The notes: a model not told the origin generated them from the sequence alone. A stretch of 64,000 bases of DNA from Rugalucina vietnamica (GCA_964017185.1 OZ024869.1:64680931-64744930); one strand, 5' to 3'. Counted from the stretch's first letter, positions 1-12,373 are shown. Numbers and translations are program-made.

Positions 1-300
1 ATAATTCAAATTCACTGTACAAACTGTATTATTTTAAACTCATTTCGGACGAAGTGTTTAGATAATTTTCGCCACCAAATACTCCTTGTGGAAAAAAAGA
101 ATGGATCGCCAACGCTGGAGGAATGTTACATATCGATCTGACCAACGCCTGACTGTCAGAGAATGACAACGTTTGCACAGAAAGCTGATTCAAAGCATAA
201 ATAATTTTTTACTCTACTTTGTCATTGAAGTCCTTGTCACGATCACTGATATTGATTTCGGAGACTGTTTTCGTAACTGTCAAGCATGTTTTCATAACTG
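1..300. other. unannotated AT-rich DNA
   Basis: No convincing exon, RNA gene or repeat terminus was seen in this stretch before the first long-TIR element. Confidence 0.5.
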
Positions 301-436
301 TTAACAATACAGCTCCCTTTAGTACATACCGATTTGTTTCATAAGTAATGGTATAGCAGTACCAGTACTTGAATCTTGACCAAATTTTATTGGGTGTTTG
401 CAGATTTAAACGGATTTCGCTGTGTCAAACCTAATA

Positions 437-684
437 TAGCTCGGCAAATAGGTCACTGTATGGGCGTTACCTTATGAATACGTTATTGGGTATGGTCTAC
501 TTTTGACCTAGGTAAAAGCTAAAGGTATACAGTTGAAAGACTCATGTTGTCCGTCAGAACGAAAATCCGAGTTTGTCTAGTTTACTGGATTGGACAAAAT
601 AGGTAGCTGATCTTTAACGGTAAAATACGTGACAGCGCTCTAGGCTGACTCAATTCGACTTTTCTATTATCTCCCTACTTGAAC
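437..684 (+). mobile_element. TA-flanked MITE (TAGCTCGGCAAAT family), 3' truncated
   Basis: This is nearly identical to the complete copy at 55410-55739, starting TAGCTCGGCAAATAGG after a TA at 435-436. It stops around CTACTTGAAC, so the right terminal repeat is missing. It interrupts the left arm of the surrounding long-TIR element, so it is the younger insertion. Confidence 0.75.
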
Positions 685-1189
685 ATTTTAGATTTTTATC
701 GATCTATAAATAGATAGTAGCACATAAAATATGATAAACGAGATATCACAATTTCTGTGACACTGATATGAATGTTAACATTGATTTCTCACACTACAGA
801 ACAATTTGAACTAAAACAATATTATTCCAATAAAATGAAAGAGCGTCGAGTACACTACACCTTACAAAATATTTGGTCTACCCTATACAGTCGAGGTTAT
901 CGAAGCTCGAAATCTTGGATTCTGCACGACTGCCTTACCTTGTTTGGACTGTCGTTTTGCCATTTGTGTCCCAGTACCTTTTCGAGTGGCATCCTTGGGA
1001 TCAAATATTTACATGCAACTGTTTGGCCATTCTTATTTGTAAATACAACCGATTTTATGTGTTACGTGGGTGATCTAATAAAGAATGGGACTTTTTGAAT
1101 TATTTCTATGTAAATAGAATTTGCATGTTGGGTGTAAATCATTATTGTTGCTCAATATAATACGACCCCCATTCACCGCTAAAATTTGA

Positions 1190-2262
1190 CATCTAAACAA
1201 CAACCTACCGTTGCCTAGCAGCGAGAGAATGTGAGTAAACAGCCCATGGCCACGTGGGTAATATGTACCTAAATTTGGTTGTGTTGCGGCCCCCGTGGCC
1301 GAGCGGTTAAGAGCGCTGTTTCTTAATCACTCGATCATCTCACCGCTGTGTCTGGTATGGGTGCGAGCCCCGCTCTGGCCACATGTGAAACAAGCCAAGT
1401 TCTGCTTGCAGGTGGTTTTTCTCGGGGTTCTACCGTTTTCGCCCACCTACTGATTGGTCCGTCTCATATGAGCTGAAATAATCTTAAAAGGGACGTAAAA
1501 CTGAATTAGATAAAAAAATAAAAAAAAAGAATTTGGTTGTCATGGCAACTGGTTGCAAAAAATCCACTAAAGACACACTTTAGTTTATACCATGCATTGC
1601 TGGCTTTATGCGCTGCAAATACCACATATATACAGCAGAAACTTTAAACAGGGTGAGCATTTTTGCGAGAAAAGCTGGGTTTTGTTTGTGAAAAAGTACA
1701 ATGAAATTAGGGGTAGGGGGGATATATTTCATAGCCTTAGTATAAATGACATAATAAATTGTTATGAACCTTGAAATTATCAGGTTCAGTGCAAATATTA
1801 CATATGAATTACAAAAGAGGCAACTGACCTTTTAGATTTATGTTGCCTAGCAACCACAGGTCTCAGAAAATGCTTTAAGTCAGAATTCATAGAGTAGAAT
1901 GGTTGCTAGGCAACCACCTCTCGATCACTAACGCTAGATCCAAATTGACTGTAGAAAAATCTTTCACAGATGATGTTTAACACAGACGATACTCAAGAAT
2001 GATCAGTTATCATTTTCAAAATGTGTGGCATAGCTCCATTTTAATAAGTTATATTAGTTCAAAGGACAGATCGTGGTACATGGAATTGTTCTCAAGTAAC
2101 CATAGCAACCAATGTTGATGAGCAAATCTGATAAAATATGCTCTATGGAGAGATCAGATGTGTATCTAGTAAATGAAAGTAGTTAGCTTGAGTCAGTCAG
2201 TAGGGTTTATGAAATAGGAAAAAGCCCCATTAATTATTGGATCACCCTCGTATTATGTATCA
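1190..2262. repeat. repeat rich in GTTGCCTAGCAAC motifs
   Basis: Several X-box-like imperfect palindromes occur at about 1209, 1843, 1902 and 2098. The stretch ends with TTGGATCACCCTCGTA, resembling a mariner-type terminus. A comparable arrangement is found at 61785-62862, so both are probably relics of one repeat family. It lies between the arms of the long-TIR element. Confidence 0.45.
1283..1529 (+). mobile_element. tRNA-derived SINE (family A), complete with TSD
   Basis: The head is tRNA(Leu/Ser)-like: box A around GTGGCCGAGCGGTTAAGAGC and box B around GGTGCGAGCCCC. A body follows (AAGCCAAGTTCTGCTTGC, then TTTTTCTCGGGGTTCTACCG) and an A-rich tail. Perfect 11-bp target duplications AATTTGGTTGT flank it at 1272-1282 and 1530-1540. 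Other copies: 4311-4588 (minus), 27027-27659 (interrupted), 43398-43535 (5' truncated). Confidence 0.9.
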
Positions 2263-2732
2263 AACGCTTACTGATTGTATAATATGGTGTACCAGGGCTA
2301 GTAGGGTGCAATAGTTTAAGCTCCAATAAACTTGAATATACACAGGGTAGACCAAATATTATGCCAGGTGTAGTCTACCGATGAATGTGCCAATCTGAAA
2401 ATATAATATGTTTTGGTTAAACCTTTCTTGAATGGTAATCTTAAATGTTAAAGTTGATATTTGTATTCTAGAAGTTATGATATTTTGCTTGACATTTTAA
2501 TGTGTTACTATTTATAAATTAATCGATCAAAATCTAAAATGTTAAAATCAGTAAATATTTCTATGTATTAGGCTTGACATAGCGAATTCCGTTTAAATCT
2601 GGAACTACCTAATAAGATTTGGCTAGGATTCAAGTACTGGTACTGCTATGCCATTACTTATGAAACAAATCGGTATGTACTAAACTTATGAAAAGGAGCT
2701 GTATTTAATGCCAACTATTATCATTATAATAA

Positions 2733-2884
2733 TAGATATTATCATCGTAGACTTGCGTAACAGACTTACCGTTATAAATGAGTGACACGCCTGTTCCAAT
2801 TTGTCAGATACATTCATTTCATTCATATTTATGACGGTAAATCTGTGTCGTGAGTCTACTACGATTATTTAGGACTAATATTTA
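2733..2884. repeat. short foldback (inverted) repeat
   Basis: Arms of about 60 bases around ATCGTAGACT and AGTCTACTACGAT are imperfect reverse complements, with TTACCGTTATAAAT pairing to ATTTATGACGGTAA. The spacer is short. No coding potential. Confidence 0.6.
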
Positions 2885-4297
2885 TCATTTAGACTTTGGC
2901 ATGTGGGGAAAGTTGTAATGCCCAAGGACAGGTACAGATACATATCGTAACTAGGTCCTGTCATATTTCGAGATGATACTCGTTATCCGCACAAATCGTG
3001 ATCCGGTTTTAATACAGACTATAGTGTGGTAGGTGGTTACATCTGTATAATGATACAGACGCGCACGCATTTTTACCTCGTTTTATTCACATACGAATAA
3101 CCGTGTTTTAATATAAAATACACTTAAAAGTTAAAAAGGCATGGCATGAATTTTTAAGCATTGTAACAAAAGATGTTGTGAATCAATATAAATGACTGGA
3201 CCGAGTGAAGCTGTATAATCTAAATGCCTGTAAACTAAATAAAACTGTGCTCTTTTAGTGCATGTTATATTTAAAACATGTCTGAGCTAAGATCTTGTTT
3301 CAATTATTGCTCGTTGGTGTACAGAAATATTTTTATTTATGAGAAACTACAAATTTGAAACAATAGGCGTCAAGATGTTTTCAATTCCATGTTTAACACA
3401 AACGTGCGCGCGCGATCCCACGCCGTAAGGTAAGCGTCTTGTAGGAGATTATAGACATTACAGGCCATAGTGGGATGAAAGTAAATAACATTTCTTGATA
3501 AAAAATAACATCTAATCTTAAGAATAAAATCGGGCCTAGTAGTTGGTCTTATCTGTTCTCTACCATTTCCTCCGTCTGCAGTCGTAGTTTACTCCGGCGT
3601 TGTTACCCTAAATTCCTCGCTAAAGAGGGCATGTTAATTAAATGTTTGAAAATGTTCAAAATATACCAAATACAAGGTTTAGCGTGACCCGGTTCTGTTT
3701 ATGACAGTTACATGTCGTTTCTACAATATGCACGATGCCATTCAATATCTTCGTACAGAAACACAAGTGCAGTTGTTTCAAGTAGGTTGTTGTATTAACG
3801 TGCATTTTTCATAGGTTTATCAATCATACGAATTCCTTCTAGCCTACAATAGTTTTGAACAACAAAATCAATATCATGAAAAACATACATAATTATTGAA
3901 ACTGAGTAAAGAGCGTGATTTTTTTATTATTATTTTTACATTTTAAAAAGAAAGATACTCTCTAATTCCTCAGGCGTAGGCGTTGTCCTCAGTGTCCGAC
4001 GTTGGTCAAATATCGATATTTGGCATACAGAGTTTGTAAGAAAGAAAAGCAATTTTTCTCCAAAATTACTGTTGCAATGCAGGCAGCATATAACTTCTTA
4101 TGTGGAAGTATTCATGAGGTGCATATTTCATTATTTCATTAATATGAAATATACTGTACTTTAGTGTCATTTTTTCTTGTTTTTATATTTCTTCTCCATC
4201 CTTATGCATTCATTATTGACCACTCACGTAGCACTTAATGTCTTAGCTCCAGAAGGAGCTACATGTATATTGCTACCACTGTTTATTCGGTTAATGG
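2885..4297. other. unannotated AT-rich DNA
   Basis: No supported gene or complete repeat. A small GC-alternating patch (GTGCGCGCGCGATCC) sits near 3404. Confidence 0.4.
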
Positions 4298-4307
4298 CCC
4301 CTAATGA

Positions 4308-4310
<3 letters not shown>

Positions 4311-4351
<41 letters not shown>

Positions 4352-4588
4352 ATTCAGTTTTACGTCCCTTTCAAGCTTTTTTACTCATATCGAGACGAAT
4401 CAATCGGTAGGTGGGGCGAAAACCGGAGTACCCGGGGAAAAACCACCTGACACACCCGCAGGCAGAACATGGCTTGTCTCACATATGAATTCGTGCCCCG
4501 TGCGAGGCGCGAACCCACATAGGTGAGATGATCGAATGATCAAGAGCACTGAAGTCAGCGACCTTAACCACTCGGCCACGGGGGCCGC
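4311..4588 (-). mobile_element. tRNA-derived SINE (family A), minus strand, with TSD
   Basis: The poly(T) run at 4311-4350 is the tail of an inverted SINE. The body runs back to the tRNA-like head CCACGGGGGCCGC near 4576-4588. The 13-bp duplications CCCCTAATGATAC (4298-4310) and CCCCTTATGATAC (4589-4601) differ at one base. Confidence 0.88.
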
Positions 4589-5124
4589 CCCCTTATGATA
4601 CAATATGTTCCTTAGATCAAAGGACTGTCATAATAAGGTGATTATCACATCTCTGCAGGGGGTAATAAAAATGCTTTAAAGAATAATACCTGTAGTTCCA
4701 GTGTTTATTGGTTTTATGGTCCCTGATAACCTGTAAATAAAATTGTCTCCCTCTGCAATCAATATTGATTTTTCCTGTTTTGGCACCTACCTGTCTTCTG
4801 ATTCATTGTCAGGTCACTAGGTTTTCAAGTTATCTGACCTTTATCTACTCTCGATGTGGCGGACCTGTCAATCTTATAAATGTTCATACTGATTATTTCT
4901 CCTATGTGTATAATATTGTAGGACTATTGGAATAGGCGAAATAATGCTTTGCATGTCACGTATATGTAATATATGTTGACTAACATTTAAATAAATAGGG
5001 TGGTCGGGTGAATATTGGCCCCGCCCATTGGGACCTAAATAAAAAGATTGACTGCTTGTGCCTAAGGCAAAGCTTATATCCTACAGACTGAGCATCCGAT
5101 TACTAATTACCAGCTCAGAACTGA

Positions 5125-5305
5125 GCCTGGCAGGACATGTGGTTCAAGTCTGTTGCCTTAATGGCCTATTTTTGGATGGTTATATTTGAAGCACTTTTTG
5201 GATGTCATGACATCTTAATTTTGGAAAAAAGTCCTATAAAATGGAGGCAACCGTCCCGACATAGCTGTAGACTGAAACGTTAAGCTTCGAGTCAAACAAA
5301 CAACT
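5125..5305 (+). repeat. tRNA-derived SINE fragment (family B)
   Basis: A tRNA-like stretch (GGACATGTGGTTCAAGTC around 5133) is followed by a body shared with 27660-27732 plus 29172-29250 and, more loosely, 53031-53235: GATGTCATGACATCTTAA, ATGGAGGCAACC and a 3' part with CATAGCTGTAGACTG. Confidence 0.55.
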
Positions 5306-5392
5306 GAATAAATCAACGGCTATTTTTCGTGAGATTAAATTACCCTATTAAGTTTTATGCATGCCACTAAACCCCTCCACCACCCCCCCCCC

Positions 5393-5393
<1 letters not shown>

Positions 5394-5431
<38 letters not shown>
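5394..5431 (+). repeat. poly(A) tract after a C run
   Basis: A homopolymer A run follows a run of C. It is most likely a retroposon tail or simple-sequence expansion. Confidence 0.8.
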
Positions 5432-5432
<1 letters not shown>

Positions 5433-5649
5433 ACGGTTCACATGTGTGCACATGTTTAATGCCAATGTACCTGTTTTGCAGACACCAAGATATTATACGA
5501 ATGGCAAGTAGGTATGTACATGTATTATATGCTTCAGAACAAATTTCCCCACGGGTGAATTCTTAATCAACCAAATAATTTCTGGAAAAATAATTCCCAG
5601 TACAAATGCGCACCAGAAAAAACATGTCAAATGAAAAGTATTCCCCCCC

Positions 5650-5866
5650 CCCATATCCGAGTTTTATATAGAAAAACTGGGGTTTGCAGGGGCATATCTA
5701 ATTTTCTTATTTTTAATCCAAAATGTACATTGTGGGTACTCGTTAGAACCGCAACGGCGAGGCGATTCTAACGTGTACCCACAATGTACGTTTTGAGCGA
5801 AAATATTTTTATCGTTTTCTTCTGAAAAAAATCTCCGTCTATGGCATGGGCAATATTTCGTAATGG
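5650..5866 (+). mobile_element. hairpin MITE (CATGTCC family)
   Basis: The core is an inverted repeat around TACTCGTTAGAACCGC and CGATTCTAACGTGTACCCAC. It is flanked by AAAACTGGGGTTTGCAGGGG and, on the far side, CATGGGCAATATTTCGTAATG. Other copies in the window: 7956-8146, 39376-39690, 43375-43617, 49046-49272, 50838-51053, 59160-59304 and 63318-63455. Confidence 0.7.
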
Positions 5867-7398
5867 AAAGCACAGTACTCTATTTTTCTAGCGCTTAAGT
5901 ACTTGTCAGCCATTATAGAGCGCTCCCACTTATCTGGATACGACCACGCTTTCAAACGTGGTCTTCTTTGTGATGATATCCAATTATCATCACGGGTCTT
6001 AGCAGATGCTATCACATCTTAATCTCAATCGTGACAATCGGATTAATGGTAGAAAACAGTTTTGACAACACATTTTTTCCACGATGAACACGATAAAATT
6101 TTATTGTTAATCGCATCAGATCGTAATATATCGTTACTAATCGCAACAGATCGAAACTACCCGATCGCAATTATCCTTACGAATCTCGGACAACGAGCAC
6201 GCCACGATGTGATTAGAACTCCTAGACGATATGCTGCGCCTTGTCGTGGTGCATCTGATACATGTAAATTTACGATTGGTTCACTTTAAACCGATATCCC
6301 ATCTCCATATCACCTAAATGTTGAGTGGGACGTCACACACCAATATGACCAACCAACAGATACATGTACTGTTGCTGCCTGTGCGAAAACTTTGACATTG
6401 AAAAAGTTGAAAAGGCAGAAGAATTTTAAGGACAAAGTTTTCCTGCGATTTCCAGCCCAGCTTGCGAACGGTCAAATTTGCAGCTGACAAATTTCTAATT
6501 TTAAACCTATATACATGTACCGTGTACTCAGTCCATTATTTTACCTATTTGCAATGTTAGTGGTAACAATCCACGCCTTATGTGTTTCACTCATTGCTTT
6601 TTTCAGAGAAACACGGATCGAAGCCTATTTCAGCCTGGGCTCTTGGACAACCATTTCTGATGGAAACAGGTACATGCCGCCATTGGATATGTAAGCCACA
6701 AGAATATATTACCATATAGTCTACATGTAACAAGTACACGGAATTTGATATGACTCGTCGGCGGACATTGGCTACGATGTACATACGATTCAAGTCACAC
6801 GCAATTTCGCAAACATGAATAACATAATGCCATAGATAGGTTCTCTAAACTAAGGTCAGTATATAATATGCTTGAGTATAAGTACCTTATTATATATCAA
6901 GCTGCAAGCAGCACCGACGGACATAGTTTTTACAATTCAGCAAAACATAAACGAAATAAATGCTTTATTTCCAAACTGAACCAGTGACCATCAGCGATTT
7001 GAGTGGTGCAAGGCGTTCCGATCATTTAAAGCGCGTGTCATTCTACGTCATTCTGACGACATTTAACGTCATTTATTTTCGTGACATTGGACGTAATGTG
7101 CAATCTCGCCATCTAACGTTACAATCCCACGTACGAGTGATGAGAAAACCAGGGGTCACAGGTTTGATCCCGGGCTTCTTAATAAACAACAACAAAACAA
7201 TTAACCTCCCGGTTGAGCCTTCAGGTGCTCCCGAGACAACAAACCCACTTAAACAAACTCCTATAGTACTGGTCTCGCCCAGGAAAAAAGTTATGAGATT
7301 ACAGATGTCCGCGACAGGGGAGCGTCATCTGTACAAAATGGATGCGGGAACTCTCTGATCTTTTCCGTCTTCTTGTCTTACACTTTGTCAGAGCCTCC
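5867..7398. other. unannotated DNA
   Basis: No convincing exon or complete repeat. The open stretch at 6960-7358 shows no recognisable domain; around 7130-7200 it overlaps a tRNA-like fragment (GGTTTGATCCCGGGCTTC) that recurs in inverted form near 36210-36240. Confidence 0.4.
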
Positions 7399-7920
7399 CT
7401 TACACCATCTTTCAGAACCGAAACTGCTTTTTCAAAATCTTTATTTTCGGAAACACCTCAAGAAAATTAAACCCTCCTATCATTTTGCATTTCAAAAATC
7501 GTAAAAAGTTGCGCAAAAGTTTTGAAAATCGGTGCACTAATAAAAAAATCATGACCAAACACATCTGTAATAGGCCTTTTGAATGCACAATGAGGTAATT
7601 CAAAGACCTTCAAAGAACTTGGAAATAAAGTTGTAGCAAACCTGTTGAATGATTTTATGTGTTTTGAGCTTAGTTACGCATTCTATACAATTTTGATTGG
7701 TTTGGTGTGTTTTTAAAATAAATCAGTTACTTCCCATGCTCGTTTTTATTAATGGAAAAAGCCCTTTTCAAACTAATTGTCTGTCATAAACGTTTACTTG
7801 TTTTCATTTTTGCGGCACATTTTAAGACTTTTGGAAGGCTAATGGGTGACATCCTTATATTTTTCGTAAGAATTTTCAGAAAAGTGTGATTTTGAAAGAT
7901 TTCTGAAAGATGGTGTTAAG
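7399..7920. mobile_element. short TIR element, 522 bp
   Basis: The left end CTTACACCATCTTTCAGAA matches the reverse complement of the right end TTCTGAAAGATGGTGTTAAG with one extra base. The interior motif AACACCTCAAGAAAATTA recurs near 30725, so related sequence exists elsewhere in the window. No transposase is visible. Confidence 0.7.
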
Positions 7921-7955
7921 ACAGTAAGTACAGTCTATACGGTGCAACCTGATCA

Positions 7956-8146
7956 GGAAAACATGTCAATACCCCCTTACATCCTACTTTGACACAGCAA
8001 AACTGGGGTACATGTACAAGTATGTAGGGGTATATCTATTTTTCTTATTTTGACCCAAAACAAAGATTGTGGATACTCGTTTGAACCGCCTCGGTGATGC
8101 TGTTTTAACGTGCACCCACAAGCTATGTTTTGAACAAAAATAAGAT
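7956..8146 (+). mobile_element. hairpin MITE (CATGTCC family)
   Basis: Begins AGGAAAACATGTCAATACCC and continues with the AACTGGGGTACATG segment. It then shows the degenerate hairpin TACTCGTTTGAACCGCC. It abuts the GGTCAAGGTCA repeat that begins at about 8153. Confidence 0.65.
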
Positions 8147-8152
8147 AGATAC

Positions 8153-9953
8153 AAACCAGAGGACCAATGGTCCTATAAACGCTCACCTGAGATCTGGGAT
8201 ATGAGACTGAAGCTGACCTTGCCATAAAAGAGGTCAAGGTCATCCCGGGGTCATGACTTATATAAACTTTGTAGAGCTCCATTTACTGATGCTTCAGGCA
8301 AAGTTTCAAAATCACAGGTCTTCCGGTTCTCAAGAATAAAATTTATAAAGGTTTTTGCTATTTATAGCCATGGTGGCCATCTTGGTCAGGTGACCTGAAC
8401 CATTTATATTAACTTTCATTCCCCTTTCCTAACGATGCTACACATAAAGTTTGGCTTTGACTGGCCAAGCGGTTTCAGAGAAGAAGATGTTTGAGTATTA
8501 TGGTCAGATACATGTATACAGTCCCGGGCAGGGGCAGACAACCCCCTGAGGACATTTCTTTTTCAAATCTTCTGTCCATTTGGATACTCCCAGCAAGTTT
8601 CCCTCCATTTAATTACGTTTGACTAATTTTCCACATTCAAATGTATGGGCAACCTATGTTGGCCTTGTCATAAAATAGGTCAAGGTCATCACAAGGTCAT
8701 GATTTATATAAACTTTGTAGAACTCCTCTCCCTGATGTTTCATGCCAAGTTTCAAAATCATAGGCCTTCTGGTTCTGGAGAAGAAGATTTTTTAAGGTTT
8801 TTGCTATTTATAGCCATGGCTGCCATCTTGGTCATGTGACCTTGACCATTCATATAAACTTTCATTCTCCCTTCCTAAGAATGTTCCACACTAAGTTTGG
8901 CTTTGATTGGCAAAACAATTTCAGAGGAGAAGATCTTTGAATATTATGGTAATATACATGTATATTGCCCTGGGGTGGGGGCAGACCTGCCACTGGGGAC
9001 AATTCTTTTCGAATCATAAATCTTCTGTCCATTTGCCCATTTCCATAATGTTTTTCCCTTCAAATGACATTTTGACAATTTTCCCCAATCAAATGCATGG
9101 GCGACCTATATTGACCTTGCCGTAAAATAGGTCAAGGTCATTCCAGGGTCATGATTTATATAAACTTTGTAGAGCTCTTCCCCCCTGGTGCTTCATGCCA
9201 AGTTTCAAAATCATAGGCCTTCTGGTTCTGGAGAAGAAGATTTTAAAGGTTTTTGCTATTTATAGCCATGGTGGCCATCTTGGTCATGTGACCTTAACCA
9301 TTTATATAAATATTTGTTCCTCTATCCTAAGGATACTAAATATAAAATTTGGCTGTGATTAATCAAGTGGTTACTGAGAAAATTAAGTTTTATACTTAAT
9401 TTATAAATGACCTTTGGTCAAGGTCAAGAAATGACCTTGACTTTTTATACTCACAACACTTCATTAGCTCAACATGTTGTCAGTATCTACCAACTTTCAC
9501 GTGACAGGCTACGAAACTTCCTGAAAAATGCAATGTTTTCACTTTTTTCCATTGAAAAGCCTGTGCAATCAAAATTGAGCTTGCCGTAAAATAGGTCAAG
9601 ATCAACCCAATGTCATGATTTATATAAACTATGACGGGCCAGAGTCCCCAATGCTACATACCAAGTTTCGTTGAAATCGGTCCACCGGTTCCAGAGAAAA
9701 CGATTTTTTTATGATTGTTACCATATATGGGCATGGCGGCCATCTTGGTCATGTGACCTGGACCTTTCGTTCCCCCTTCCTAAGGATGCTCCACATGAAG
9801 TTTGGCTTTGATTGGCCAAGCAGTTTCAGAGGAGAAGATCTTTGAAATTGTGAACGACGGACGGACGGACGGACGACGGACGACAGACAGACGGACGCCG
9901 GAGCATGGGTATACTATAAGCTCACCTGTGAGCCTTCGGCTCAGGTGAGCTAA
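8153..9953 (-). mobile_element. GCTCACCTGAG/GGTCAAGGTCA repeat, complete copy, minus strand
   Basis: Read on the minus strand it begins TTAGCTCACCTGAGCCGAAG, a hairpin closed by CTCACAGGTGAGCT, then a CCGTCCGTC-rich stretch. It ends with the small hairpin GGACCATTGGTCC and CTCTGGTT. The interior repeats modules: CATGACCAAGATGGC, GAACC with AAGCCAAA, and TGACCTTGACC. No open reading frame is conserved among copies. Other copies: 38798, 41021, 43618, 45633, 51451 and 55756. Hairpins at both ends and no obvious TSD could mean a Helitron-type origin, which is only a guess. Confidence 0.75.
9849..9901 (+). repeat. ACGG-type microsatellite inside repeat
   Basis: A short run of GGACGGAC and degenerate versions, corresponding to the CCGTCCGTC tract near the end of the GGTCAAGGTCA repeat family. 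Confidence 0.75.
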
Positions 9954-10339
9954 AAAGCTACTTAAAATTTTCAATTCTTTACATTTTAATGACGAACATG
10001 TTTTCTTTGCACTGAGAAAATAAAAAGTGGTTGAAAGAATACCCGTTGCGTGAGCCGGAAAAAAACATTTTCGCTAGTTGCTACTACACTTTGGCTATAA
10101 AGGGGAGGTGACAATAATCAATGTGGCTACTGTGGTTAACACGTTAGCTTATTTTATGCGAATTTAAACCAACGTTCAATGTTGCGTCGGCCAGTTCATG
10201 TGTATAAATATGCATCGATTCTATGGTATTCCCATATCACATTGAGTTAACAATAATTACTCACTAACTGATGAAATTACAAGTATAAATGCTTATTTTC
10301 AATTTAAGATAACTGTGATTGGTTACTTTACGATTTGAG
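9954..10339. other. unannotated DNA upstream of a putative exon
   Basis: No repeat recognised. It would be intronic if the exon that follows is real. Confidence 0.4.
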
Positions 10340-10381
10340 CCACATCATTGTTATTTGGGGACTCCGCTTCATTTTGCGAAG

Positions 10382-10653
10382 TGACTTAAATGAAACGTTG
10401 CTAAAAGAAGATGCCCCTACTATTATGCTGAGTAACTCAAAGTGGGCGTTTCTGAACCATGGTGCTATCCATTGCCTATCTCACTACGTTATAAATGGAA
10501 GTACAACTGATGTTTTATGTGTTAACGACGTGACATCTCGCTCAGCAAGATATGTCGCGCTTCAAGACAACAAATTTAAACTTGGCAAAATTCAATTTGG
10601 CACAGACGCAATGACGGAATTGACTTATTCTATTCAGATACTATCGGACAAAG
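10382..10653 (+). CDS. putative internal exon of an extracellular-type protein, unidentified
   Basis: An open reading frame of about 90 codons ends at a consensus donor (AAAG then GTGAGTG at 10654), giving a phase-1 exon end. The likely acceptor is TTTTGCGAAG at 10381; an alternative is the AG at 10338-10339, which would extend the exon to 10340. The translation holds potential N-glycosylation sites (NET, NGST), cysteines in IHCLSHY and VLCVND, and ends GTDAMTELTYSIQILSDK. I do not recognise the domain. Phase-1 ends are typical of extracellular modules, and this end is compatible with the phase-1 discoidin exon at 63043, but a 52-kb intron would be needed. Codon use is balanced, and the segment has no visible copy elsewhere in the window, unlike most of the DNA around it. 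No expression evidence is available. Confidence 0.4.
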
Positions 10654-10757
10654 GTGAGTGTTATAACTTGTGTACAGTGATAAAGACGCGTTCTGGATAG
10701 CATTACACCATAATATGATTGTGAGCAGATAACCGAATATGACCCTTGGGAGATAAA

Positions 10758-10973
10758 TGAGCCTGTTTGTGAGAAAACCAGCAATTTGGTCCGACACAAA
10801 CCGGGCTGTACAGTCACAGAAGATGGATAGCGGCTGAAAATTTTGAATTTTGAAAGTAGTTGAATTGTACTATCCGTGTAGCGAAAACAAAGACGCTTAT
10901 CAGCTTCGCAGTAACTGATCTGCGCCTTTGTTTTCGCCTAAGCAGATTGTTGTTTTTTCCATGCGGTGGCTCA
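10758..10973 (+). mobile_element. TGAGCC-GGCTCA MITE
   Basis: It starts TGAGCC and ends GGCTCA. It carries the shared interior GTGTAGCGAAAACAAAG and GCGCCTTTGTTTTCGCC, a strong internal inverted repeat. Copies: 23541-23779, 52576-52791 and 57928-58153, plus partial copies near 51205-51285, 55285-55400 and 59826-60030. Confidence 0.8.
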
Positions 10974-11003
10974 AATGGCTTAGGGTGAAAAAAAATCAAG
11001 GAA

Positions 11004-11768
11004 TTAAAATATAATTGTTAGATCCTTTGGAAGCAGTAAAAACATTCAAAGAGAGGTGGGCCATATTGTACAATTTCGGGTAATGAACCTTCATCAGTGA
11101 CTCTTTATAAAACTGGCAGCGAAAGCCAGACATTCATAATTGCTGCAATTTCAAGAATTTTCACCAGTATAGTCTAAATCAAAGACTAATATTCCCAAAG
11201 GGGCCAAATATTCAAAATTCTGTTAAGATGATGATTCTTAACGTACAATATATTTGAAATACTCCAAATATCTTCACTGATCTCAAAGGATTAAAAGAAA
11301 AATATAATCTGCACTATGGATGATATACGGGGAGACTTTTTAGGGCCGCCACACGGCACAACACCAGCTGCAGTAATAGCAAATAAAATATAATTGTTAG
11401 ATCCTTTGGAAGCAGTAAAAACATTCAAAGAGAGGTGGGCCATATTGTACAATTTCGGGTAATGAACCTTCATCAGTGACCCTTTATAAAACTGGCAGCG
11501 AAAGCCAGATATTCATGATTGCTGCAATTTCAAGAATTTTCACCAGTATAGTCTAAATCAAAGACTAATATTCCCAAAGGGGCCAAATATTCAAAATTCT
11601 GTTAAAATGATGATTCTTAACGTACACTATATTTGAAATACTCCAAATATCTTCACTGATCTCAAAGGATCAAAAGAAAAATATAATCTGCACTATGGAT
11701 GATATACGGGGAGACTTTTTAGGGCCGCCACACGGCACAACACCAGCTGCAGTAATAGCAAATAAAAT
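11004..11768 (+). repeat. 379-bp tandem repeat, two copies
   Basis: The word ATAATTGTTAGATCC occurs at 11011 and again at 11390. The two units are nearly identical over their full length, ending with GGGCCGCCACACGGC and CAGCTGCAGTAATAGC. A third, incomplete unit begins at 12374, and a diverged relative lies at 61995-62310. Confidence 0.93.
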
Positions 11769-12373
11769 GGGCCAAGATCTGATAAAAGGGGTCTTATGGC
11801 AGAAAAATCAAAATTAAGATATTAGTTACATATGAAAGACCAAGTTTCTCTGAGTAGTTCCTGAAAATTCAAAGAGATTATCTTTACAAATAGCAAAGGT
11901 ATGAACGTTGAAAGGTGTGCAGTTGATACAATCTAAACATGACGTCATACAACTGTTGATGACGTTTAGACATTGATGACGTTAACGTCTTTAAATCACT
12001 GAAATTAAAAGAAGGTAAGACTTAAATTCTCGAAATCCTCTGTGTTTCTTGAAGTTTAACATCTAAATAACTGCACAGATATGCAATAGGCACGAATTCA
12101 CAAACTGTTTGATAAAACATGCAATACAAAGGGCGTACCTGGCTTTTAAAATAAGGGTAGTCCTTATGGCGCAATGGTTGCCATGGCAACATACATGCTA
12201 CAAATAACGTTTGACCATAGGAAAAGTATGTGTCTTGGATTGTGTTACAATATTTAAGCTGTATGAAATAAATATCAGAACATGCCAAATATTTCAAATT
12301 TAGATGGTTTTGAAATTTTAATAGCATAAAATGTACTTGAATGTCCGAAGACACCTTTTATCAGATCCGCGCT
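11769..12373. mobile_element. TIR element splitting the 379-bp array
   Basis: The left end GGGCCAAGATCTGATAAAAG matches the reverse complement of the right end CCTTTTATCAGATCCGCG apart from a few bases. It sits exactly between array units, so it inserted into the array. It contains a perfect GTTGCCATGGCAAC palindrome at about 12177. No transposase is visible. Confidence 0.7.

Larger units (their letters stand above)
305..2708. mobile_element. long-TIR DNA element, about 2.4 kb, non-autonomous
   Basis: The left arm from about 307 (ATACAGCTCC, then AGTACATACCGATTTGTTTC) returns as its reverse complement ending near 2705. The match continues inward: left 685-760 pairs with right 2450-2545, and weaker matches around TTTGGTCTACCC (about 870-890) pair with 2340-2365. 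Arms therefore reach several hundred bases once the MITE at 437-684 is subtracted. TTAA lies at both outer edges, suggesting but not proving a TTAA target duplication. No transposase exon was found between the arms. A SINE (1283-1529) and a MITE are nested inside. A fragment of the same arm recurs near 18815-18885. Confidence 0.7.

Noticed and set aside
772-1098. 108-codon open frame
   Set aside because: It lies inside the arms of a TIR element, overlaps another frame, and has no domain, splice sites or coding bias.
6960-7358. 132-codon open frame
   Set aside because: It includes a tRNA-like SINE fragment and low-complexity translation. No recognisable domain or splice support.
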